Assembly: GCA_003452915.1 (NCBI GenBank)
Contig: DMMZ01000060.1
Location: forward strand, 19,951 to 34,716
Direction of reading: 5' to 3'
Origin: Clostridiales bacterium
GTDB taxonomy: Bacteria; Bacillota; Clostridia; Oscillospirales; CAG-382
Length of the DNA stretch: 14,766 bases
The notes under the pieces: model-generated
What the model saw: the letters and a program-made list of their open reading frames with translations, nothing else
Told to the model about the DNA's origin: nothing
Databases searched by the model: none
Shown: positions 6,336 through 14,335 of the stretch, in pieces
How the letters are laid out: the number at the start of each line of letters is the position of its first letter
Position numbering within the stretch: the first letter of the stretch is position 1
Position numbers and translations under genes: made by a program

Positions 6336-7256
6336 TTAATTAGAAGTAGTATTTTCGAAGAAGGAGTTTGCAGAATTATAATTTGCGTGACCTGTCTCTA
6401 CAACACTTCCGTTTACTGTAAAACTGACTGTATCTACTCCGTAGCATTTAATAAGTGTGTTTACCAATGAGCCGACCAGCATATCCTCCCCTGTAGTCCC
6501 GGTATTTATTAATTCGTCTTCAAAAGATGAAGACAAATCGATTTTAATAGTATCTTCATCAACTGCATAGGAATTTACTGCAGTATTCTCAGGAAGTGTG
6601 CCTAACTCTATAAGCTTTTTTACTAAGCCATCCATAGTTCCATCATATTCATAGCTGAATACATCAAAACCGTCTGCTTTATCGTTTGGAACGTAAAAGT
6701 CAGCGTTAATCGGCTCAGCCGAGTTAACTAAATCGCCAAACTTAGTAAGTGGATAATCATAAACATCATGTCCTGTCTCAAGAATCTCCCCTGCTACAGT
6801 AAGTATAATCTCCTCGACATCGTAATAGTCTAAGAGTGTATTAACCAGTGAACCCATATACAGGTATTCTCTTGAACTTCCTGTGCTTTTCATTCCAGCG
6901 GCAAATATTGCGTTCATATCAATTTTTATTGTTTTACCGTTTTGTATTGTTTCAACCGAATTAATTTCACTTCCTTCAGGTAGTGCACCATTTTCAGCTA
7001 ATTTTAAAACAATTTTTATCGGTGTACTTTCACACTCGTAATCCGTTGTAGTAAAACCGTCTGCTTTTTCGTTAGGTAAATAAAAAGTTATAGTTTCAAT
7101 TAGATAAGATTCTTCATTTATTGATACTGTTTCATAAGAAATATCAGATAAGGTGGAAGCGAGCTGGTCATTAGCTTCTTCTCGACCTGTTTTGCAGGAA
7201 GAAAAAACTAGAGTTAATAAAATAAATATAAGAAATAAGACAGATATTTTCTTCAT
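6336..7256 (-). CDS. Lipoprotein with two tandem GerMN domains
   Basis: The start is set at the ATG at 7256 (MKKISVLF), not the upstream in-frame ATG. This gives a standard lipoprotein signal with lipobox VFSSC and lipidated C21, and an AAAGGA ribosome site. The mature protein has two copies of one domain. The first starts FYLPNEKADGF and ends LTVAGEILETGH; the second starts FYVPNDKADGF and ends FTVNGSVVETGH. Both contain a matching GSLVNTL helix. This is the GerMN pattern found in GerM-type spore-germination/sporulation proteins and in LpqB-like lipoproteins. It is thought to mediate cell-envelope protein contacts. Total length is 306 residues. It is transcribed divergently from the PstS-like lipoprotein gene. 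The role in this organism is not shown, and a link to sporulation is only suggested by the family. Confidence 0.88.
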   Translation of the reverse strand: MKKISVLFLIFILLTLVFSSCKTGREEANDQLASTLSDISYETVSINEESYLIETITFYLPNEKADGFTTTDYECESTPIKIVLKLAENGALPEGSEINSVETIQNGKTIKIDMNAIFAAGMKSTGSSREYLYMGSLVNTLLDYYDVEEIILTVAGEILETGHDVYDYPLTKFGDLVNSAEPINADFYVPNDKADGFDVFSYEYDGTMDGLVKKLIELGTLPENTAVNSYAVDEDTIKIDLSSSFEDELINTGTTGEDMLVGSLVNTLIKCYGVDTVSFTVNGSVVETGHANYNSANSFFENTTSN

Positions 7257-7336
7257 GTATAAATCATTCCTTTCGTTGCTAATTATCAAATAAGTGTTAT
7301 AATATGTTTAATCAATTCATTTGCATCTATATTTTT

Positions 7337-7375
7337 ATTATAGTCATAATAAACACTTGTCACACAGTTTTGTGA
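7337..7375 (-). promoter_or_regulatory. Promoter of the GerMN gene with overlapping inverted repeat
   Basis: On the minus strand TGTGAC (7364-7359) and TATAAT (7342-7337) are 16 bp apart. The inverted repeat TCACA-N6-TGTGA (7360-7375 on the plus strand) overlaps the -35 box and could be an operator. It is the reverse arrangement of a CRP site, so CRP is not implied. The rest of this 292-bp divergent region (7257-7548) is AT-rich. I see no clear promoter for the plus-strand gene. Confidence 0.45.
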
Positions 7376-7548
7376 TTCTTTCATTATTTTCTACTGAAAT
7401 ATATTATTATAGTAATATTATTATATACTATATTTATAAAATAATCAAGTATGTATATTTACGTATGTTTTTTTATTATATTTGAAACTATTTTTATGTT
7501 TTTTTGCACTATTATTAAGTAATAAAAAATAGATTAAGGAGCATCTTG

Positions 7549-9690
7549 ATGAAAAAAATTATCTCTGTATTACTGTTTGTAACTATGATTATTTCCGCAA
7601 CAGCATGCAATAAAGATCCGCAGGAAGAGAGCCACTCTGATACTTCATATGAAATTAACTCCGATATATCTAATGAAATATCAACCGAAAACAGTGACTA
7701 CAATCGTACCGACGAGCTTGCAGAGTTATTACGTAAAAATTTTCCGATTGTAGACGGTTCAACCTCAACTATTCCGCTGGAAGCCGGTATACGTTCTGAT
7801 ATTTTCGATATATCCAAAGAGGAAGCTGAAAAACAAGTATCTCATTCTACTACATATGGATCGTTTAACAATCTTTTACAAAAATATTGTAATATAATAT
7901 TAACTGTACCTTTGTCACAGTCACAATACGATAGTGCAGCGGCACAAGGTACCCGACTGGAAGCAACTCCAATAGCAATGGAGGGTTTTGTATTTGTTGT
8001 CAATGTCGACAATCCTATCGATTCATTGACACAACAGCAAATAAAAGATATTTATTCCGGTAAAGTCACCAATTGGAAGCAGGTAGGCGGAAATGATGCT
8101 GAGATTATAGCATACCAGCGAAATTCAACCTCCAGCAGTCAGAATTATATGGTCGCTTTTATGGATAAAACCGAACTTATGGAACCAAAGACTGATACCA
8201 TTCCAATCACAATGAGTGGCCTTATGGACGCTATCGCAAGCTATGATAATTCGGCAAATGCTTTGGGTTATTCGGTTTATTCCTATGCTGCGGAAATGTA
8301 CGTTTCTGCAAATAATGTTAAGTTTATAAAGATAGAAGGAGTTGCTCCGAATACAGCAACGATGTCCGATCACAGTTATCCGTTGTTATCTTATAATTAT
8401 GCGGTAATCAATGTAGAAAATCCCCCTGATGCTCCTGCTCGCAATCTAATCGAATGGATGCTTACCGATGAAGGTCAAAGGGTTGTTGAAGAAAGTGAAT
8501 ATATTCCTGTCGCGGATATAGAGTCCTCACTGGAAGCAGATATTGTTATGCCACTTTTAACAGATGGTACGGGAAAAGAAAAAGTGCCAGGCTATGAACT
8601 GCCCAACACTTATTATGCGGTAAAAGATTGTGATTATTTAAAATACGATTTAGACAATGAGTATAAGGAATACAATTATAGAATTGAAGGTCTGAAAATT
8701 TTATCACTGCAAAAAGAAATAAACGACTTCATAAGAAAAAGTGTCGTAGAGGTTGAAACGGATGAAAAAGAAGCAAGAGAATTTGTAAAAAATGTTTTTG
8801 GATATGAGGAGTGTTATTTAGGTGTAAATGTTACTGCAGAATGTATTAATGGATATTTGTCAATAATTGTATCGCTTACATATTATGATGGTTCTGAAGA
8901 TTTTACAATTTATTATTATAAACCTATCACAGCAATATGGAACTTATACACAGGTAAAAGACTTTCGTTTTCTGATATGTTCTGGTCGGGAGAAAAGTTT
9001 ATAAAAACACTCAACAATGGAATAAGCATGGAACTTAATGAGCCGTACAATAACTGGGGTATGACATATGAATTAAACGGTGATTTTTGGGCTCTGCCTG
9101 AGGTTTTCAATACATTTTCATTAAGCAACGTGTATTTTGCAAGCGGAGAGGGTGTTTTTCCTCACGGACTTGAGATAAACTATGATTCCTATTGTGAGGA
9201 TATGATGGTAATAGGTGAGGAACGTGATATGCATGGTATCTGGGAAGATGCTTCGATTGTATATCGTTCTTATTATATAAATGATTTTCGTGATTATGGT
9301 ATTGCAACAGCTCCTGATGGTTGTGATGCTTTTTGGCTCCTCGACTCAGAAAAAAGCGGAATTGATGAAGAAGTCTGTAAGAAAATAAACGACTATATGT
9401 CCAAAAAAATCGTAATATTTTCCACCAAAACACTAGATAAAAAATACGGAAAAGATAATTATACTTATGGCATAGATTCTATGGCTGGTATAACGTTTAA
9501 GGTTTACGGAAAGGTTTATATTATTTATAATGGTATCTTGGTATTATTAACAAAGGATTATGAGGATCTTGAGACTATAGAAATAACTGCTGTGTTTGAT
9601 TATAATACAGGAAATCTGTTGGATCCCAATATAACTATTGATGATGAGATAATCAAAACAAGTGACTATTATTATGATTATTATAATTGA
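7549..9690 (+). CDS. PstS-like substrate-binding lipoprotein with a large C-terminal extension
   Basis: The ATG at 7549 follows AAGGA by 9 bp and is preferred over the in-frame TTG three bases earlier. The signal peptide ends in a lipobox with C20 (SATAC). After an acidic Ser-rich linker (21-55), residues about 60-320 are a phosphate-type binding domain: FPIVDGSTSTIPL (65-77), QIKDIYSGKVTNWKQVGG, then EWMLTDEGQRVV and EYIPV at its end. The usual phosphate-contacting RxxGSGT loop reads YQRNSTSSSQNY here, so ligand preference may differ. The remaining 390 residues (from about 325) are an aromatic- and acid-rich extracytoplasmic module. The NLYTGKRLSFSDMFW stretch resembles DUF3298/RsiV-like C-terminal domains, but this is tentative. 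Normal PstS is about half this length. No pstCAB genes are nearby, arguing for a sensor or surface-binding role rather than classic phosphate import. Confidence 0.8.
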   Translation: MKKIISVLLFVTMIISATACNKDPQEESHSDTSYEINSDISNEISTENSDYNRTDELAELLRKNFPIVDGSTSTIPLEAGIRSDIFDISKEEAEKQVSHSTTYGSFNNLLQKYCNIILTVPLSQSQYDSAAAQGTRLEATPIAMEGFVFVVNVDNPIDSLTQQQIKDIYSGKVTNWKQVGGNDAEIIAYQRNSTSSSQNYMVAFMDKTELMEPKTDTIPITMSGLMDAIASYDNSANALGYSVYSYAAEMYVSANNVKFIKIEGVAPNTATMSDHSYPLLSYNYAVINVENPPDAPARNLIEWMLTDEGQRVVEESEYIPVADIESSLEADIVMPLLTDGTGKEKVPGYELPNTYYAVKDCDYLKYDLDNEYKEYNYRIEGLKILSLQKEINDFIRKSVVEVETDEKEAREFVKNVFGYEECYLGVNVTAECINGYLSIIVSLTYYDGSEDFTIYYYKPITAIWNLYTGKRLSFSDMFWSGEKFIKTLNNGISMELNEPYNNWGMTYELNGDFWALPEVFNTFSLSNVYFASGEGVFPHGLEINYDSYCEDMMVIGEERDMHGIWEDASIVYRSYYINDFRDYGIATAPDGCDAFWLLDSEKSGIDEEVCKKINDYMSKKIVIFSTKTLDKKYGKDNYTYGIDSMAGITFKVYGKVYIIYNGILVLLTKDYEDLETIEITAVFDYNTGNLLDPNITIDDEIIKTSDYYYDYYN

Positions 9691-9761
9691 TATTAAATCT
9701 TTTAATAAACTTAATGTTGTAAAATAAAAACATCTTAAACGCTACAAAGGAAATATAATCT

Positions 9762-11249
9762 ATGAAACCATCTATTATCATGGCTTTAGATCAAGGCACT
9801 ACCAGTTCTCGTGCTGTATTGTTTGATGCAAACCAAAACATTCTTGCGTTCGCATATAAGGAGTTTACACAATTCTACCCTCAAGCAGGTTATGTAGAGC
9901 ATGATGCCGAAGAAATTTACAGTTCTCAGGTTGAGGTCATGAACCGTGTCCTGCGTGAAAGCGGCATACCCGCTACTGATATCACCGCCATCGGCATTAC
10001 TAATCAGCGTGAAACCACAATTATATGGGAGAAAAAAACCGGACGTCCAATCCACAATGCTATCGTCTGGCAATGTCGGCGAACCGCTCCGCAATGCGAG
10101 AAGATGAAGGAAGATGGTTGTGAAAAGTATGTTCGGGAGAACACTGGGTTGATTATTGATGCATATTTTTCAGCCACCAAGGTTAAATGGCTGCTTGATA
10201 ATATTCCCGGTGCTCGTGAGCGTGCTAAACGTGGAGAATTGTTGTTCGGTACAATAGATACCTGGCTGATATGGCGGTTGACAAACGGTCGTGTCCACGC
10301 CACCGACTTTACCAACGCATCACGTACAATGATGTTTAACATTCGCACCCTCGATTGGGATGACAATATTTTATATGAGCTGGATATTCCCAGATGTATA
10401 TTACCGGAGGTAGTACCATCTTCACATATTTTCGGCACCACTCAAATAGAAGGTGTGGACATTCCCATAGCATCTGCTGTCGGTGACCAACAAGCAGCAC
10501 TTTTCGGACAGAAATGTTTTCGTACTGGTGATGTTAAAAATACATACGGAACAGGTTGTTTTATGCTCATGAATATCGGTCAAGATATGCTTCTAAGTAA
10601 AAACGGATTGTTGACAACACTTTCCGCAGTAGTTGATCGTCATGTGGATTACGTTTTGGAAGGCAGCGTTTTTTCCGGTGGTGCTGTTATACAATGGTTG
10701 AGAGATGAAATGGGTTTGATAAAAAATGTAGCCGAAAGCGAATTTTTCGCTTGTCAGGTACCCGACAACGGCGGTGTGACGGTAGTTCCTGCATTTACAG
10801 GATTAGGCGCACCTTACTGGGATATGTATGCAAGAGGTGCCATATTGGGGTTAACACGCGGAACCGGTAAAAATCATATTGTACGTGCAGCTTTGGAATC
10901 CATCGCCTTTCAAACACGTGATCTGATGGATGCCATGAGTGCCGATACAGGGATTACCATAGACACATTACGTGTAGACGGTGGAGCAAGCACCAACAAT
11001 TTTCTTATGCAATTTCAATCGGACATACTTGGTTGCGAGGTGGTACGTTCCACCATCATGGAAACCACTTCCCTCGGTGCGGCCTATCTTGCCGGATTGG
11101 CAGTAGGTATATGGGACAATACCGAGCAGATTCGCAGCCAACGAGCAACAGAACACCACTTTACACCCAATATGACGGAAGACACCCGTATGGCACAATT
11201 ATCTAGGTGGCATCGTGCAGTAGAACGTAGTCGCAGTTGGGTAAAATGA
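9762..11249 (+). CDS. glpK: Glycerol kinase
   Basis: This ATP-dependent enzyme converts glycerol to sn-glycerol 3-phosphate in the cytoplasm. It is a 495-residue FGGY-family kinase of normal length. Visible are the phosphate-binding start LDQGTTSSR (9-17), the glycerol-contacting residues R83 and E84 (NQRET), Y135 (IDAYFSATK) and D242 (GDQQAALFGQ), the YGTGCF loop, and the second ATP-site motif LRVDGGASTNNFLMQ. The segment before GDQQ (SSHIFGTTQIEGVDIPIA) lacks the YHFYG histidine that HPr phosphorylates in many Firmicutes glycerol kinases, so that activation is probably absent. AAAGGAA lies upstream of the ATG. No glpF or glpD is adjacent. Its G+C content and codon use look higher than in the neighbours. 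Confidence 0.96.
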   Translation: MKPSIIMALDQGTTSSRAVLFDANQNILAFAYKEFTQFYPQAGYVEHDAEEIYSSQVEVMNRVLRESGIPATDITAIGITNQRETTIIWEKKTGRPIHNAIVWQCRRTAPQCEKMKEDGCEKYVRENTGLIIDAYFSATKVKWLLDNIPGARERAKRGELLFGTIDTWLIWRLTNGRVHATDFTNASRTMMFNIRTLDWDDNILYELDIPRCILPEVVPSSHIFGTTQIEGVDIPIASAVGDQQAALFGQKCFRTGDVKNTYGTGCFMLMNIGQDMLLSKNGLLTTLSAVVDRHVDYVLEGSVFSGGAVIQWLRDEMGLIKNVAESEFFACQVPDNGGVTVVPAFTGLGAPYWDMYARGAILGLTRGTGKNHIVRAALESIAFQTRDLMDAMSADTGITIDTLRVDGGASTNNFLMQFQSDILGCEVVRSTIMETTSLGAAYLAGLAVGIWDNTEQIRSQRATEHHFTPNMTEDTRMAQLSRWHRAVERSRSWVK

Positions 11250-11350
11250 CCCTCTCGATTTGTATTAAGGAGTTGCACCAAAGCTGTGGTAGATTCGATT
11301 GATTTTATAATAAACAGTAATTTAAAGAGGACTTTTCACGAGGAAGTATT

Positions 11351-11382
11351 AAAGACTACGAGAATTCTTTGTAGTCTTTTCC
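11351..11382 (+). terminator. Terminator downstream of glpK
   Basis: AAAGACTAC (11351-11359) pairs perfectly with GTAGTCTTT (11371-11379) around an 11-base loop, followed by a short T run. It is about 100 bp after the glpK stop. The stretch 11250-11350 shows no gene, only an isolated GGAGTTG near 11270. Confidence 0.6.
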
Positions 11383-11409
11383 GTGTAATGCATATAATTT
11401 CTGTAGATA

Positions 11410-11511
11410 ATACTAATTCTCTCAAGATACAGAAAGAAAAATTCTTCAAAAAAGTCCACATATCAAAGACTTTTTTTCGAATTTATCACTGTTTCTAAAT
11501 ATAATTAGTGT
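11410..11511. repeat. 102-bp palindromic dispersed repeat, copy 2
   Basis: This is the second copy of the element at 6193-6294, same orientation and exact same length, 84 of 102 positions identical. Ends are ATACTAATT and AATTAGTGT. The inner arms AAAAAAGTC (11448-11456) and GACTTTTTTT form a hairpin with an A run before and a T run after. As RNA it could therefore end transcripts in both directions, between glpK and the converging unknown gene at 11541-11927. AGATA occurs on both sides (11405-11409 and 11513-11517), a possible but unproven target duplication. Confidence 0.85.
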
Positions 11512-11540
11512 AAGATAAGTTAAAAATAATTAAATATTTT

Positions 11541-11927
11541 TTATCCTACAAATACGCCATCTTTTATAATAGAAATCATTCTAATATCTTTAATTATTAA
11601 ATTATCTTTACCCTGTAATATGACTTTGGTATTCAGATTATTATTATTCATATCGTAAAGAAATCTACGATACCACCCACTTGGCAATTCAAGCCCTTTA
11701 TGTTTCCCGAATTTAAAGACACATACAAGTTTTAAAATTCTGGTTTCTCCGGTTGCAATCATATCTTTAAGGACTGTTGTTACTTTATAAAACTCATCCT
11801 CAAAACTTTGACTAAAATCGTTATATAAATTTCCTTTATCAGTAAGAAAAGATGTAACAACACCTTCGGCATTTTCGCTTTTGTCAAGAACTTTTTCAGC
11901 TTCTTTTATCATTATTTCAAATTCCAT
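11541..11927 (-). CDS. Unknown 128-residue protein
   Basis: I do not recognise this gene. AAGAGGAAAA precedes its ATG, and it begins 21 bp after the aldo/keto reductase stop, so both form one transcription unit. The protein has no signal or membrane segment. Residues 1-40 are helical and acidic (EFEIMIKEAEKVLDKSENAEG). The second half looks like beta strands with a basic centre (TRILKLVCVFKFGKHKG, SGWYRRFLYDMN). An NTF2-like or SnoaL-like small fold is possible but unproven. The stop is followed by the palindromic repeat, which may serve as its terminator. Confidence 0.75.
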   Translation of the reverse strand: MEFEIMIKEAEKVLDKSENAEGVVTSFLTDKGNLYNDFSQSFEDEFYKVTTVLKDMIATGETRILKLVCVFKFGKHKGLELPSGWYRRFLYDMNNNNLNTKVILQGKDNLIIKDIRMISIIKDGVFVG

Positions 11928-11948
11928 TTAATTTTCCTCTTATACCAG

Positions 11949-12866
11949 TTAAGGCAGCTTATTTCCTGCGGCACGGTAAATCTCATACCATTCTTCACGG
12001 GTCAGATAAATATCAGACGCTTTTATGCAATCCTTTAATCTACCTATGTTCATTGTACCCGTTACAGGCTGCATTTTTGCAGGATGGCGTAATATCCATG
12101 CAATAGCTATTGTTGTATTATTAACTTTATATTTATCAGCAATCTCGTTTATCTTAGCATTAAGCTCTGGGAATTTATCATTATCAAGGAAAACACCCTC
12201 AAAGAAACCGAACTGGAAGGGTGACCAAGGTTGAATTGTTATGTCATTTAAACGGCAGAAATCAAGCACACTTCCGTCACGTCCTACAGCAGCGGTATTC
12301 TCCATATTTACATTAATTCCGCTTGAAATCATTGTCACGTTTGTGATACTCAATTGTAGTTGATTTGTAATAATAGGTTGCTTAAGTGATTTCTGCAATA
12401 ACTGTATCTGCATTGAATTTTGGTTAGAAACACCGAAATTACGTACTTTACCACTACTTTGAATAATATCAAAAGCTTCCGCTACCTCGTCCGGTTCTAC
12501 CAGAGCATCGGGACGGTGAAGGAGCAATACATCGAGGTAATCGGTTCTCAAACGTTTTAATATGCCGTCAACAGAATCAAGAATATACTTCTTTGAAAAA
12601 TCGTACAAGCCTTTTCTTATTCCACACTTTGACTGAAGGATAATTTTATCGCGAATATTATCACTCATATCAATTGCATCCGCAAAAATCTCCTCGCAAG
12701 CGCCGCCGCCGTAAATATCTGCATGGTCAAAAAAGTTCGCACCCTCATCTAAAGCGGTTTGAACAAAGCGTTTGGCTTCTGTCTTGCTTAACCTGTTGAT
12801 ACGCATACAACCGACTGCAATTACAGGTACCTGTAAACCTGATAACCCGAGCCTTAATGTTTTCAT
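11949..12866 (-). CDS. Aldo/keto reductase (YdhF-like)
   Basis: This is an NADPH-type oxidoreductase of the aldo/keto reductase superfamily, a cytoplasmic TIM barrel. The full catalytic tetrad is visible: D47 and Y52 (FFDHADIYG), K80 (LQSKCG) and H117 (LLLHRPD). GKVRNFGVSN and IQPWSPFQFG, then the cofactor-end segment PVTGTMNIGRLKDCIKA, complete the fold. The length of 305 residues is typical. The ATG at 12866 is chosen over an upstream in-frame TTG because AAAGGTG lies 7 bp before the ATG. The natural substrate is unknown. It is transcribed with the 128-residue gene and divergent from an AraC regulator that is its likely controller. Confidence 0.93.
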   Translation of the reverse strand: MKTLRLGLSGLQVPVIAVGCMRINRLSKTEAKRFVQTALDEGANFFDHADIYGGGACEEIFADAIDMSDNIRDKIILQSKCGIRKGLYDFSKKYILDSVDGILKRLRTDYLDVLLLHRPDALVEPDEVAEAFDIIQSSGKVRNFGVSNQNSMQIQLLQKSLKQPIITNQLQLSITNVTMISSGINVNMENTAAVGRDGSVLDFCRLNDITIQPWSPFQFGFFEGVFLDNDKFPELNAKINEIADKYKVNNTTIAIAWILRHPAKMQPVTGTMNIGRLKDCIKASDIYLTREEWYEIYRAAGNKLP

Positions 12867-12907
12867 TTTCAATCACCTTTCCCATGTTGTTTTCAATTGA
12901 TAAAATA

Positions 12908-12936
12908 AGTATAACAGCCAGAATTTAATATTTCAA
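12908..12936 (-). promoter_or_regulatory. Promoter of the aldo/keto reductase unit
   Basis: On the minus strand TTGAAA (12936-12931) and TATACT (12913-12908) are separated by 17 bp, about 41 bp upstream of the start codon. On the plus strand TATAAT (12982-12987) may be the -10 box for the AraC gene, but its -35 region is poor. Confidence 0.65.
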
Positions 12937-13027
12937 GGTAAATATAATAATTAACTACTTTATTTATTTATGAAAATATATTATAATAATACTGGTAAGT
13001 CATAAAAATTAGTTTTGGAAGTGATTA

Positions 13028-13900
13028 ATGATGTATACAGAGTGTAAATATTTTAAAGGTCGAAATATACCTATAACGATTAATGACGGCTTTTTATATT
13101 TACCCGACTATTTCAATATGATTTTCTTAAAACAGGGCTACCTTGTGTTAAATTTTGATAAAAAAATAATTGTTTGCAACGGACCGTCGTTAATCTGCCT
13201 GTCGGGAAAAGAAACCATTATCAACAGTCATATAAGAGGAAGTGTTGTCTCTCTTGCTTTCGCCCCGAAATTTGTTAATCTGCATTTGAACTATAATGTC
13301 ATCTGCTCCAAATCTTACAAGAAAATTGCAAAAGAACACCTTTTTCCAACCTTTGATATTTTTTTCAAACATACTGATATATATAACGGTGTGCTACCAC
13401 TCAGTCATATAAGTTTTAAACGCCTTACCGATTTATTCAGCAGAATTGCAATTCAATTGGAAGAGCAGCCGATTTTCAAATGGTCTTGTAAGGCACGTTC
13501 TGAATTGTTTTTAATTTTTGATATGGCTGATATTAACCTTTGGCTTTTAGAAAATGAAGGTGTTGATATCGGTGAAATGCTGGAATCAATCCATGCAGAA
13601 ATTGATACCAACCTTAGCTTGTTAAATATGTTTAAAAAATTCAATACTTCCGCACCGACCGTAAGCCGAAAATTTAAAAATTACTTCGGTAAAACGGCTA
13701 TGAATTATGTTTTAAATCTAAGGTTAATGCTTTGTTCTTATGTACTTGCATTTACAGATATTAATATAAATGACATCGCTGTAAGCTATGAATTTAACGA
13801 TTCAACTTATTTTTCCCGCATGTTTAAAAAGCATTTTGGAATTTCACCATATGATTTCCGCACTGTAAAACGTATTGAAAGTGATACCTTTCTAAAATAA
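13028..13900 (+). CDS. AraC-family transcriptional regulator
   Basis: This 290-residue protein has two parts. Residues 1 to about 170 are a ligand-binding, cupin-like region, beginning CKYFKGRNIPITINDGFLYLP and containing LVLNFDKKIIVCNGPSLICLSG. The last 100 residues hold two helix-turn-helix motifs. The first is around LLNMFKKFNTSAPTVSRKFKNYFG; the second is ININDIAVSYEFNDSTYFSRMFKKHFGISPYDFR, the classic AraC signature. The start has GGAAG 6 bp upstream, and a second ATG directly follows. It is divergent from the aldo/keto reductase pair, about 160 bp away, so it probably senses a small metabolite and controls that pair. The effector is unknown. Confidence 0.92.
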   Translation: MMYTECKYFKGRNIPITINDGFLYLPDYFNMIFLKQGYLVLNFDKKIIVCNGPSLICLSGKETIINSHIRGSVVSLAFAPKFVNLHLNYNVICSKSYKKIAKEHLFPTFDIFFKHTDIYNGVLPLSHISFKRLTDLFSRIAIQLEEQPIFKWSCKARSELFLIFDMADINLWLLENEGVDIGEMLESIHAEIDTNLSLLNMFKKFNTSAPTVSRKFKNYFGKTAMNYVLNLRLMLCSYVLAFTDININDIAVSYEFNDSTYFSRMFKKHFGISPYDFRTVKRIESDTFLK

Positions 13901-13944
13901 AAACACACAAACGGCGAGGCTAATTACCTCGCCGTTTGTGTGTT
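13893..13944 (-). terminator. Strong hairpin with U-tract on the minus strand
   Basis: AACACACAAACGGCGAGG (13902-13919) pairs perfectly over 18 bp with 13927-13944, around a 7-base loop. On the plus strand it is followed by ATGAAGAAAA, with no T run. On the minus strand the stem runs straight into TTTTATTTTAGA. Its polarity is therefore that of a minus-strand terminator, although it lies just behind the plus-strand araC gene and may also help stop that transcript. Confidence 0.8.
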
Positions 13945-14097
13945 ATGAAGAAAATTAGAGATTGTTTTTTAAATGATTTATTAAACATGTTAAATTGTTT
14001 TTGAAATTAACTTGATTACAATATTATGCATTTTTATCTGAGTGTAAATAGCATTTATTTGCAATATGGTACTTTTTTTATTCATTCTGTAAAGATT
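13893..14097 (-). ncRNA. Candidate small RNA, about 200 nt
   Basis: A minus-strand consensus promoter (14104-14132) and a minus-strand terminator hairpin (13902-13944) bracket about 200 nt with no recognised gene. The predicted start point is near 14097 and the end near 13893, so the RNA would overlap the araC 3' end by a few bases. The body is very AT-rich, apart from the terminator stem. A 31-codon ORF opens with MNKKSTILQINAIY on the minus strand but has no ribosome site, so a non-coding RNA is more likely than a peptide. It matches no RNA family I recognise, and 6S-like pairing of its ends is not visible. Confidence 0.5.
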
Positions 14098-14335
14098 AAG
14101 TGAATTATACTTCAAATACTTCTATTTGTCAATATGATTTTTAAAATTTATTATAAAATATCAAAACCTTCGAAATATAGTATTTTATTAACGTTAAATA
14201 ATATTGGTTATATGGAAACTTAATTATTAAAAATTAAATTCTAAATATTTTTTATAAAATATAAATAATATTTATTTTATAATATGCACGAATTTTGATT
14301 TCTCAATCGTCTTATATTTTATAAGGAGTAAAGCT
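13945..14335. other. 391-bp AT-rich gene-free region
   Basis: No protein-coding gene is supported here on either strand. It contains the candidate small RNA and its promoter on the minus strand, a TTAACGTTAA palindrome near 14189-14198, and an AT-only inverted repeat (TATAAAATA/TATTTTATA, about 14253-14281). It ends with the leader of the sigma-factor gene and its AAGGAG site (14323-14328). A lone GGAAAC at 14214 resembles an ECF -35 box but has no -10 partner at the right distance. Confidence 0.6.
14104..14132 (-). promoter_or_regulatory. Perfect consensus promoter on the minus strand
   Basis: Read on the minus strand, TTGACA (14132-14127) is followed by exactly 17 bp and TATAAT (14109-14104). 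All twelve consensus bases match at optimal spacing. It points away from the sigma gene into a gene-free stretch that ends in a matching terminator. Confidence 0.75.

Noticed and set aside
7360..7375. CRP (cAMP receptor) site
   Set aside because: The half sites are in the reverse order (TCACA-N6-TGTGA, not TGTGA-N6-TCACA).
11286..11498. Plus-strand 70-codon ORF after glpK
   Set aside because: It runs through the terminator hairpin and the palindromic repeat, has no ribosome site, and the composition is not protein-like.
13945..14004. Short plus-strand ORF starting MKKIRDCFLND
   Set aside because: Only 19 codons, with the terminator hairpin directly before it and no ribosome site.
14214..14219. 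ECF-type -35 box GGAAAC for sigma-gene autoregulation
   Set aside because: No CGTC/CGTA-like -10 element lies at the required distance; the only CGTC is about 90 bp further on.
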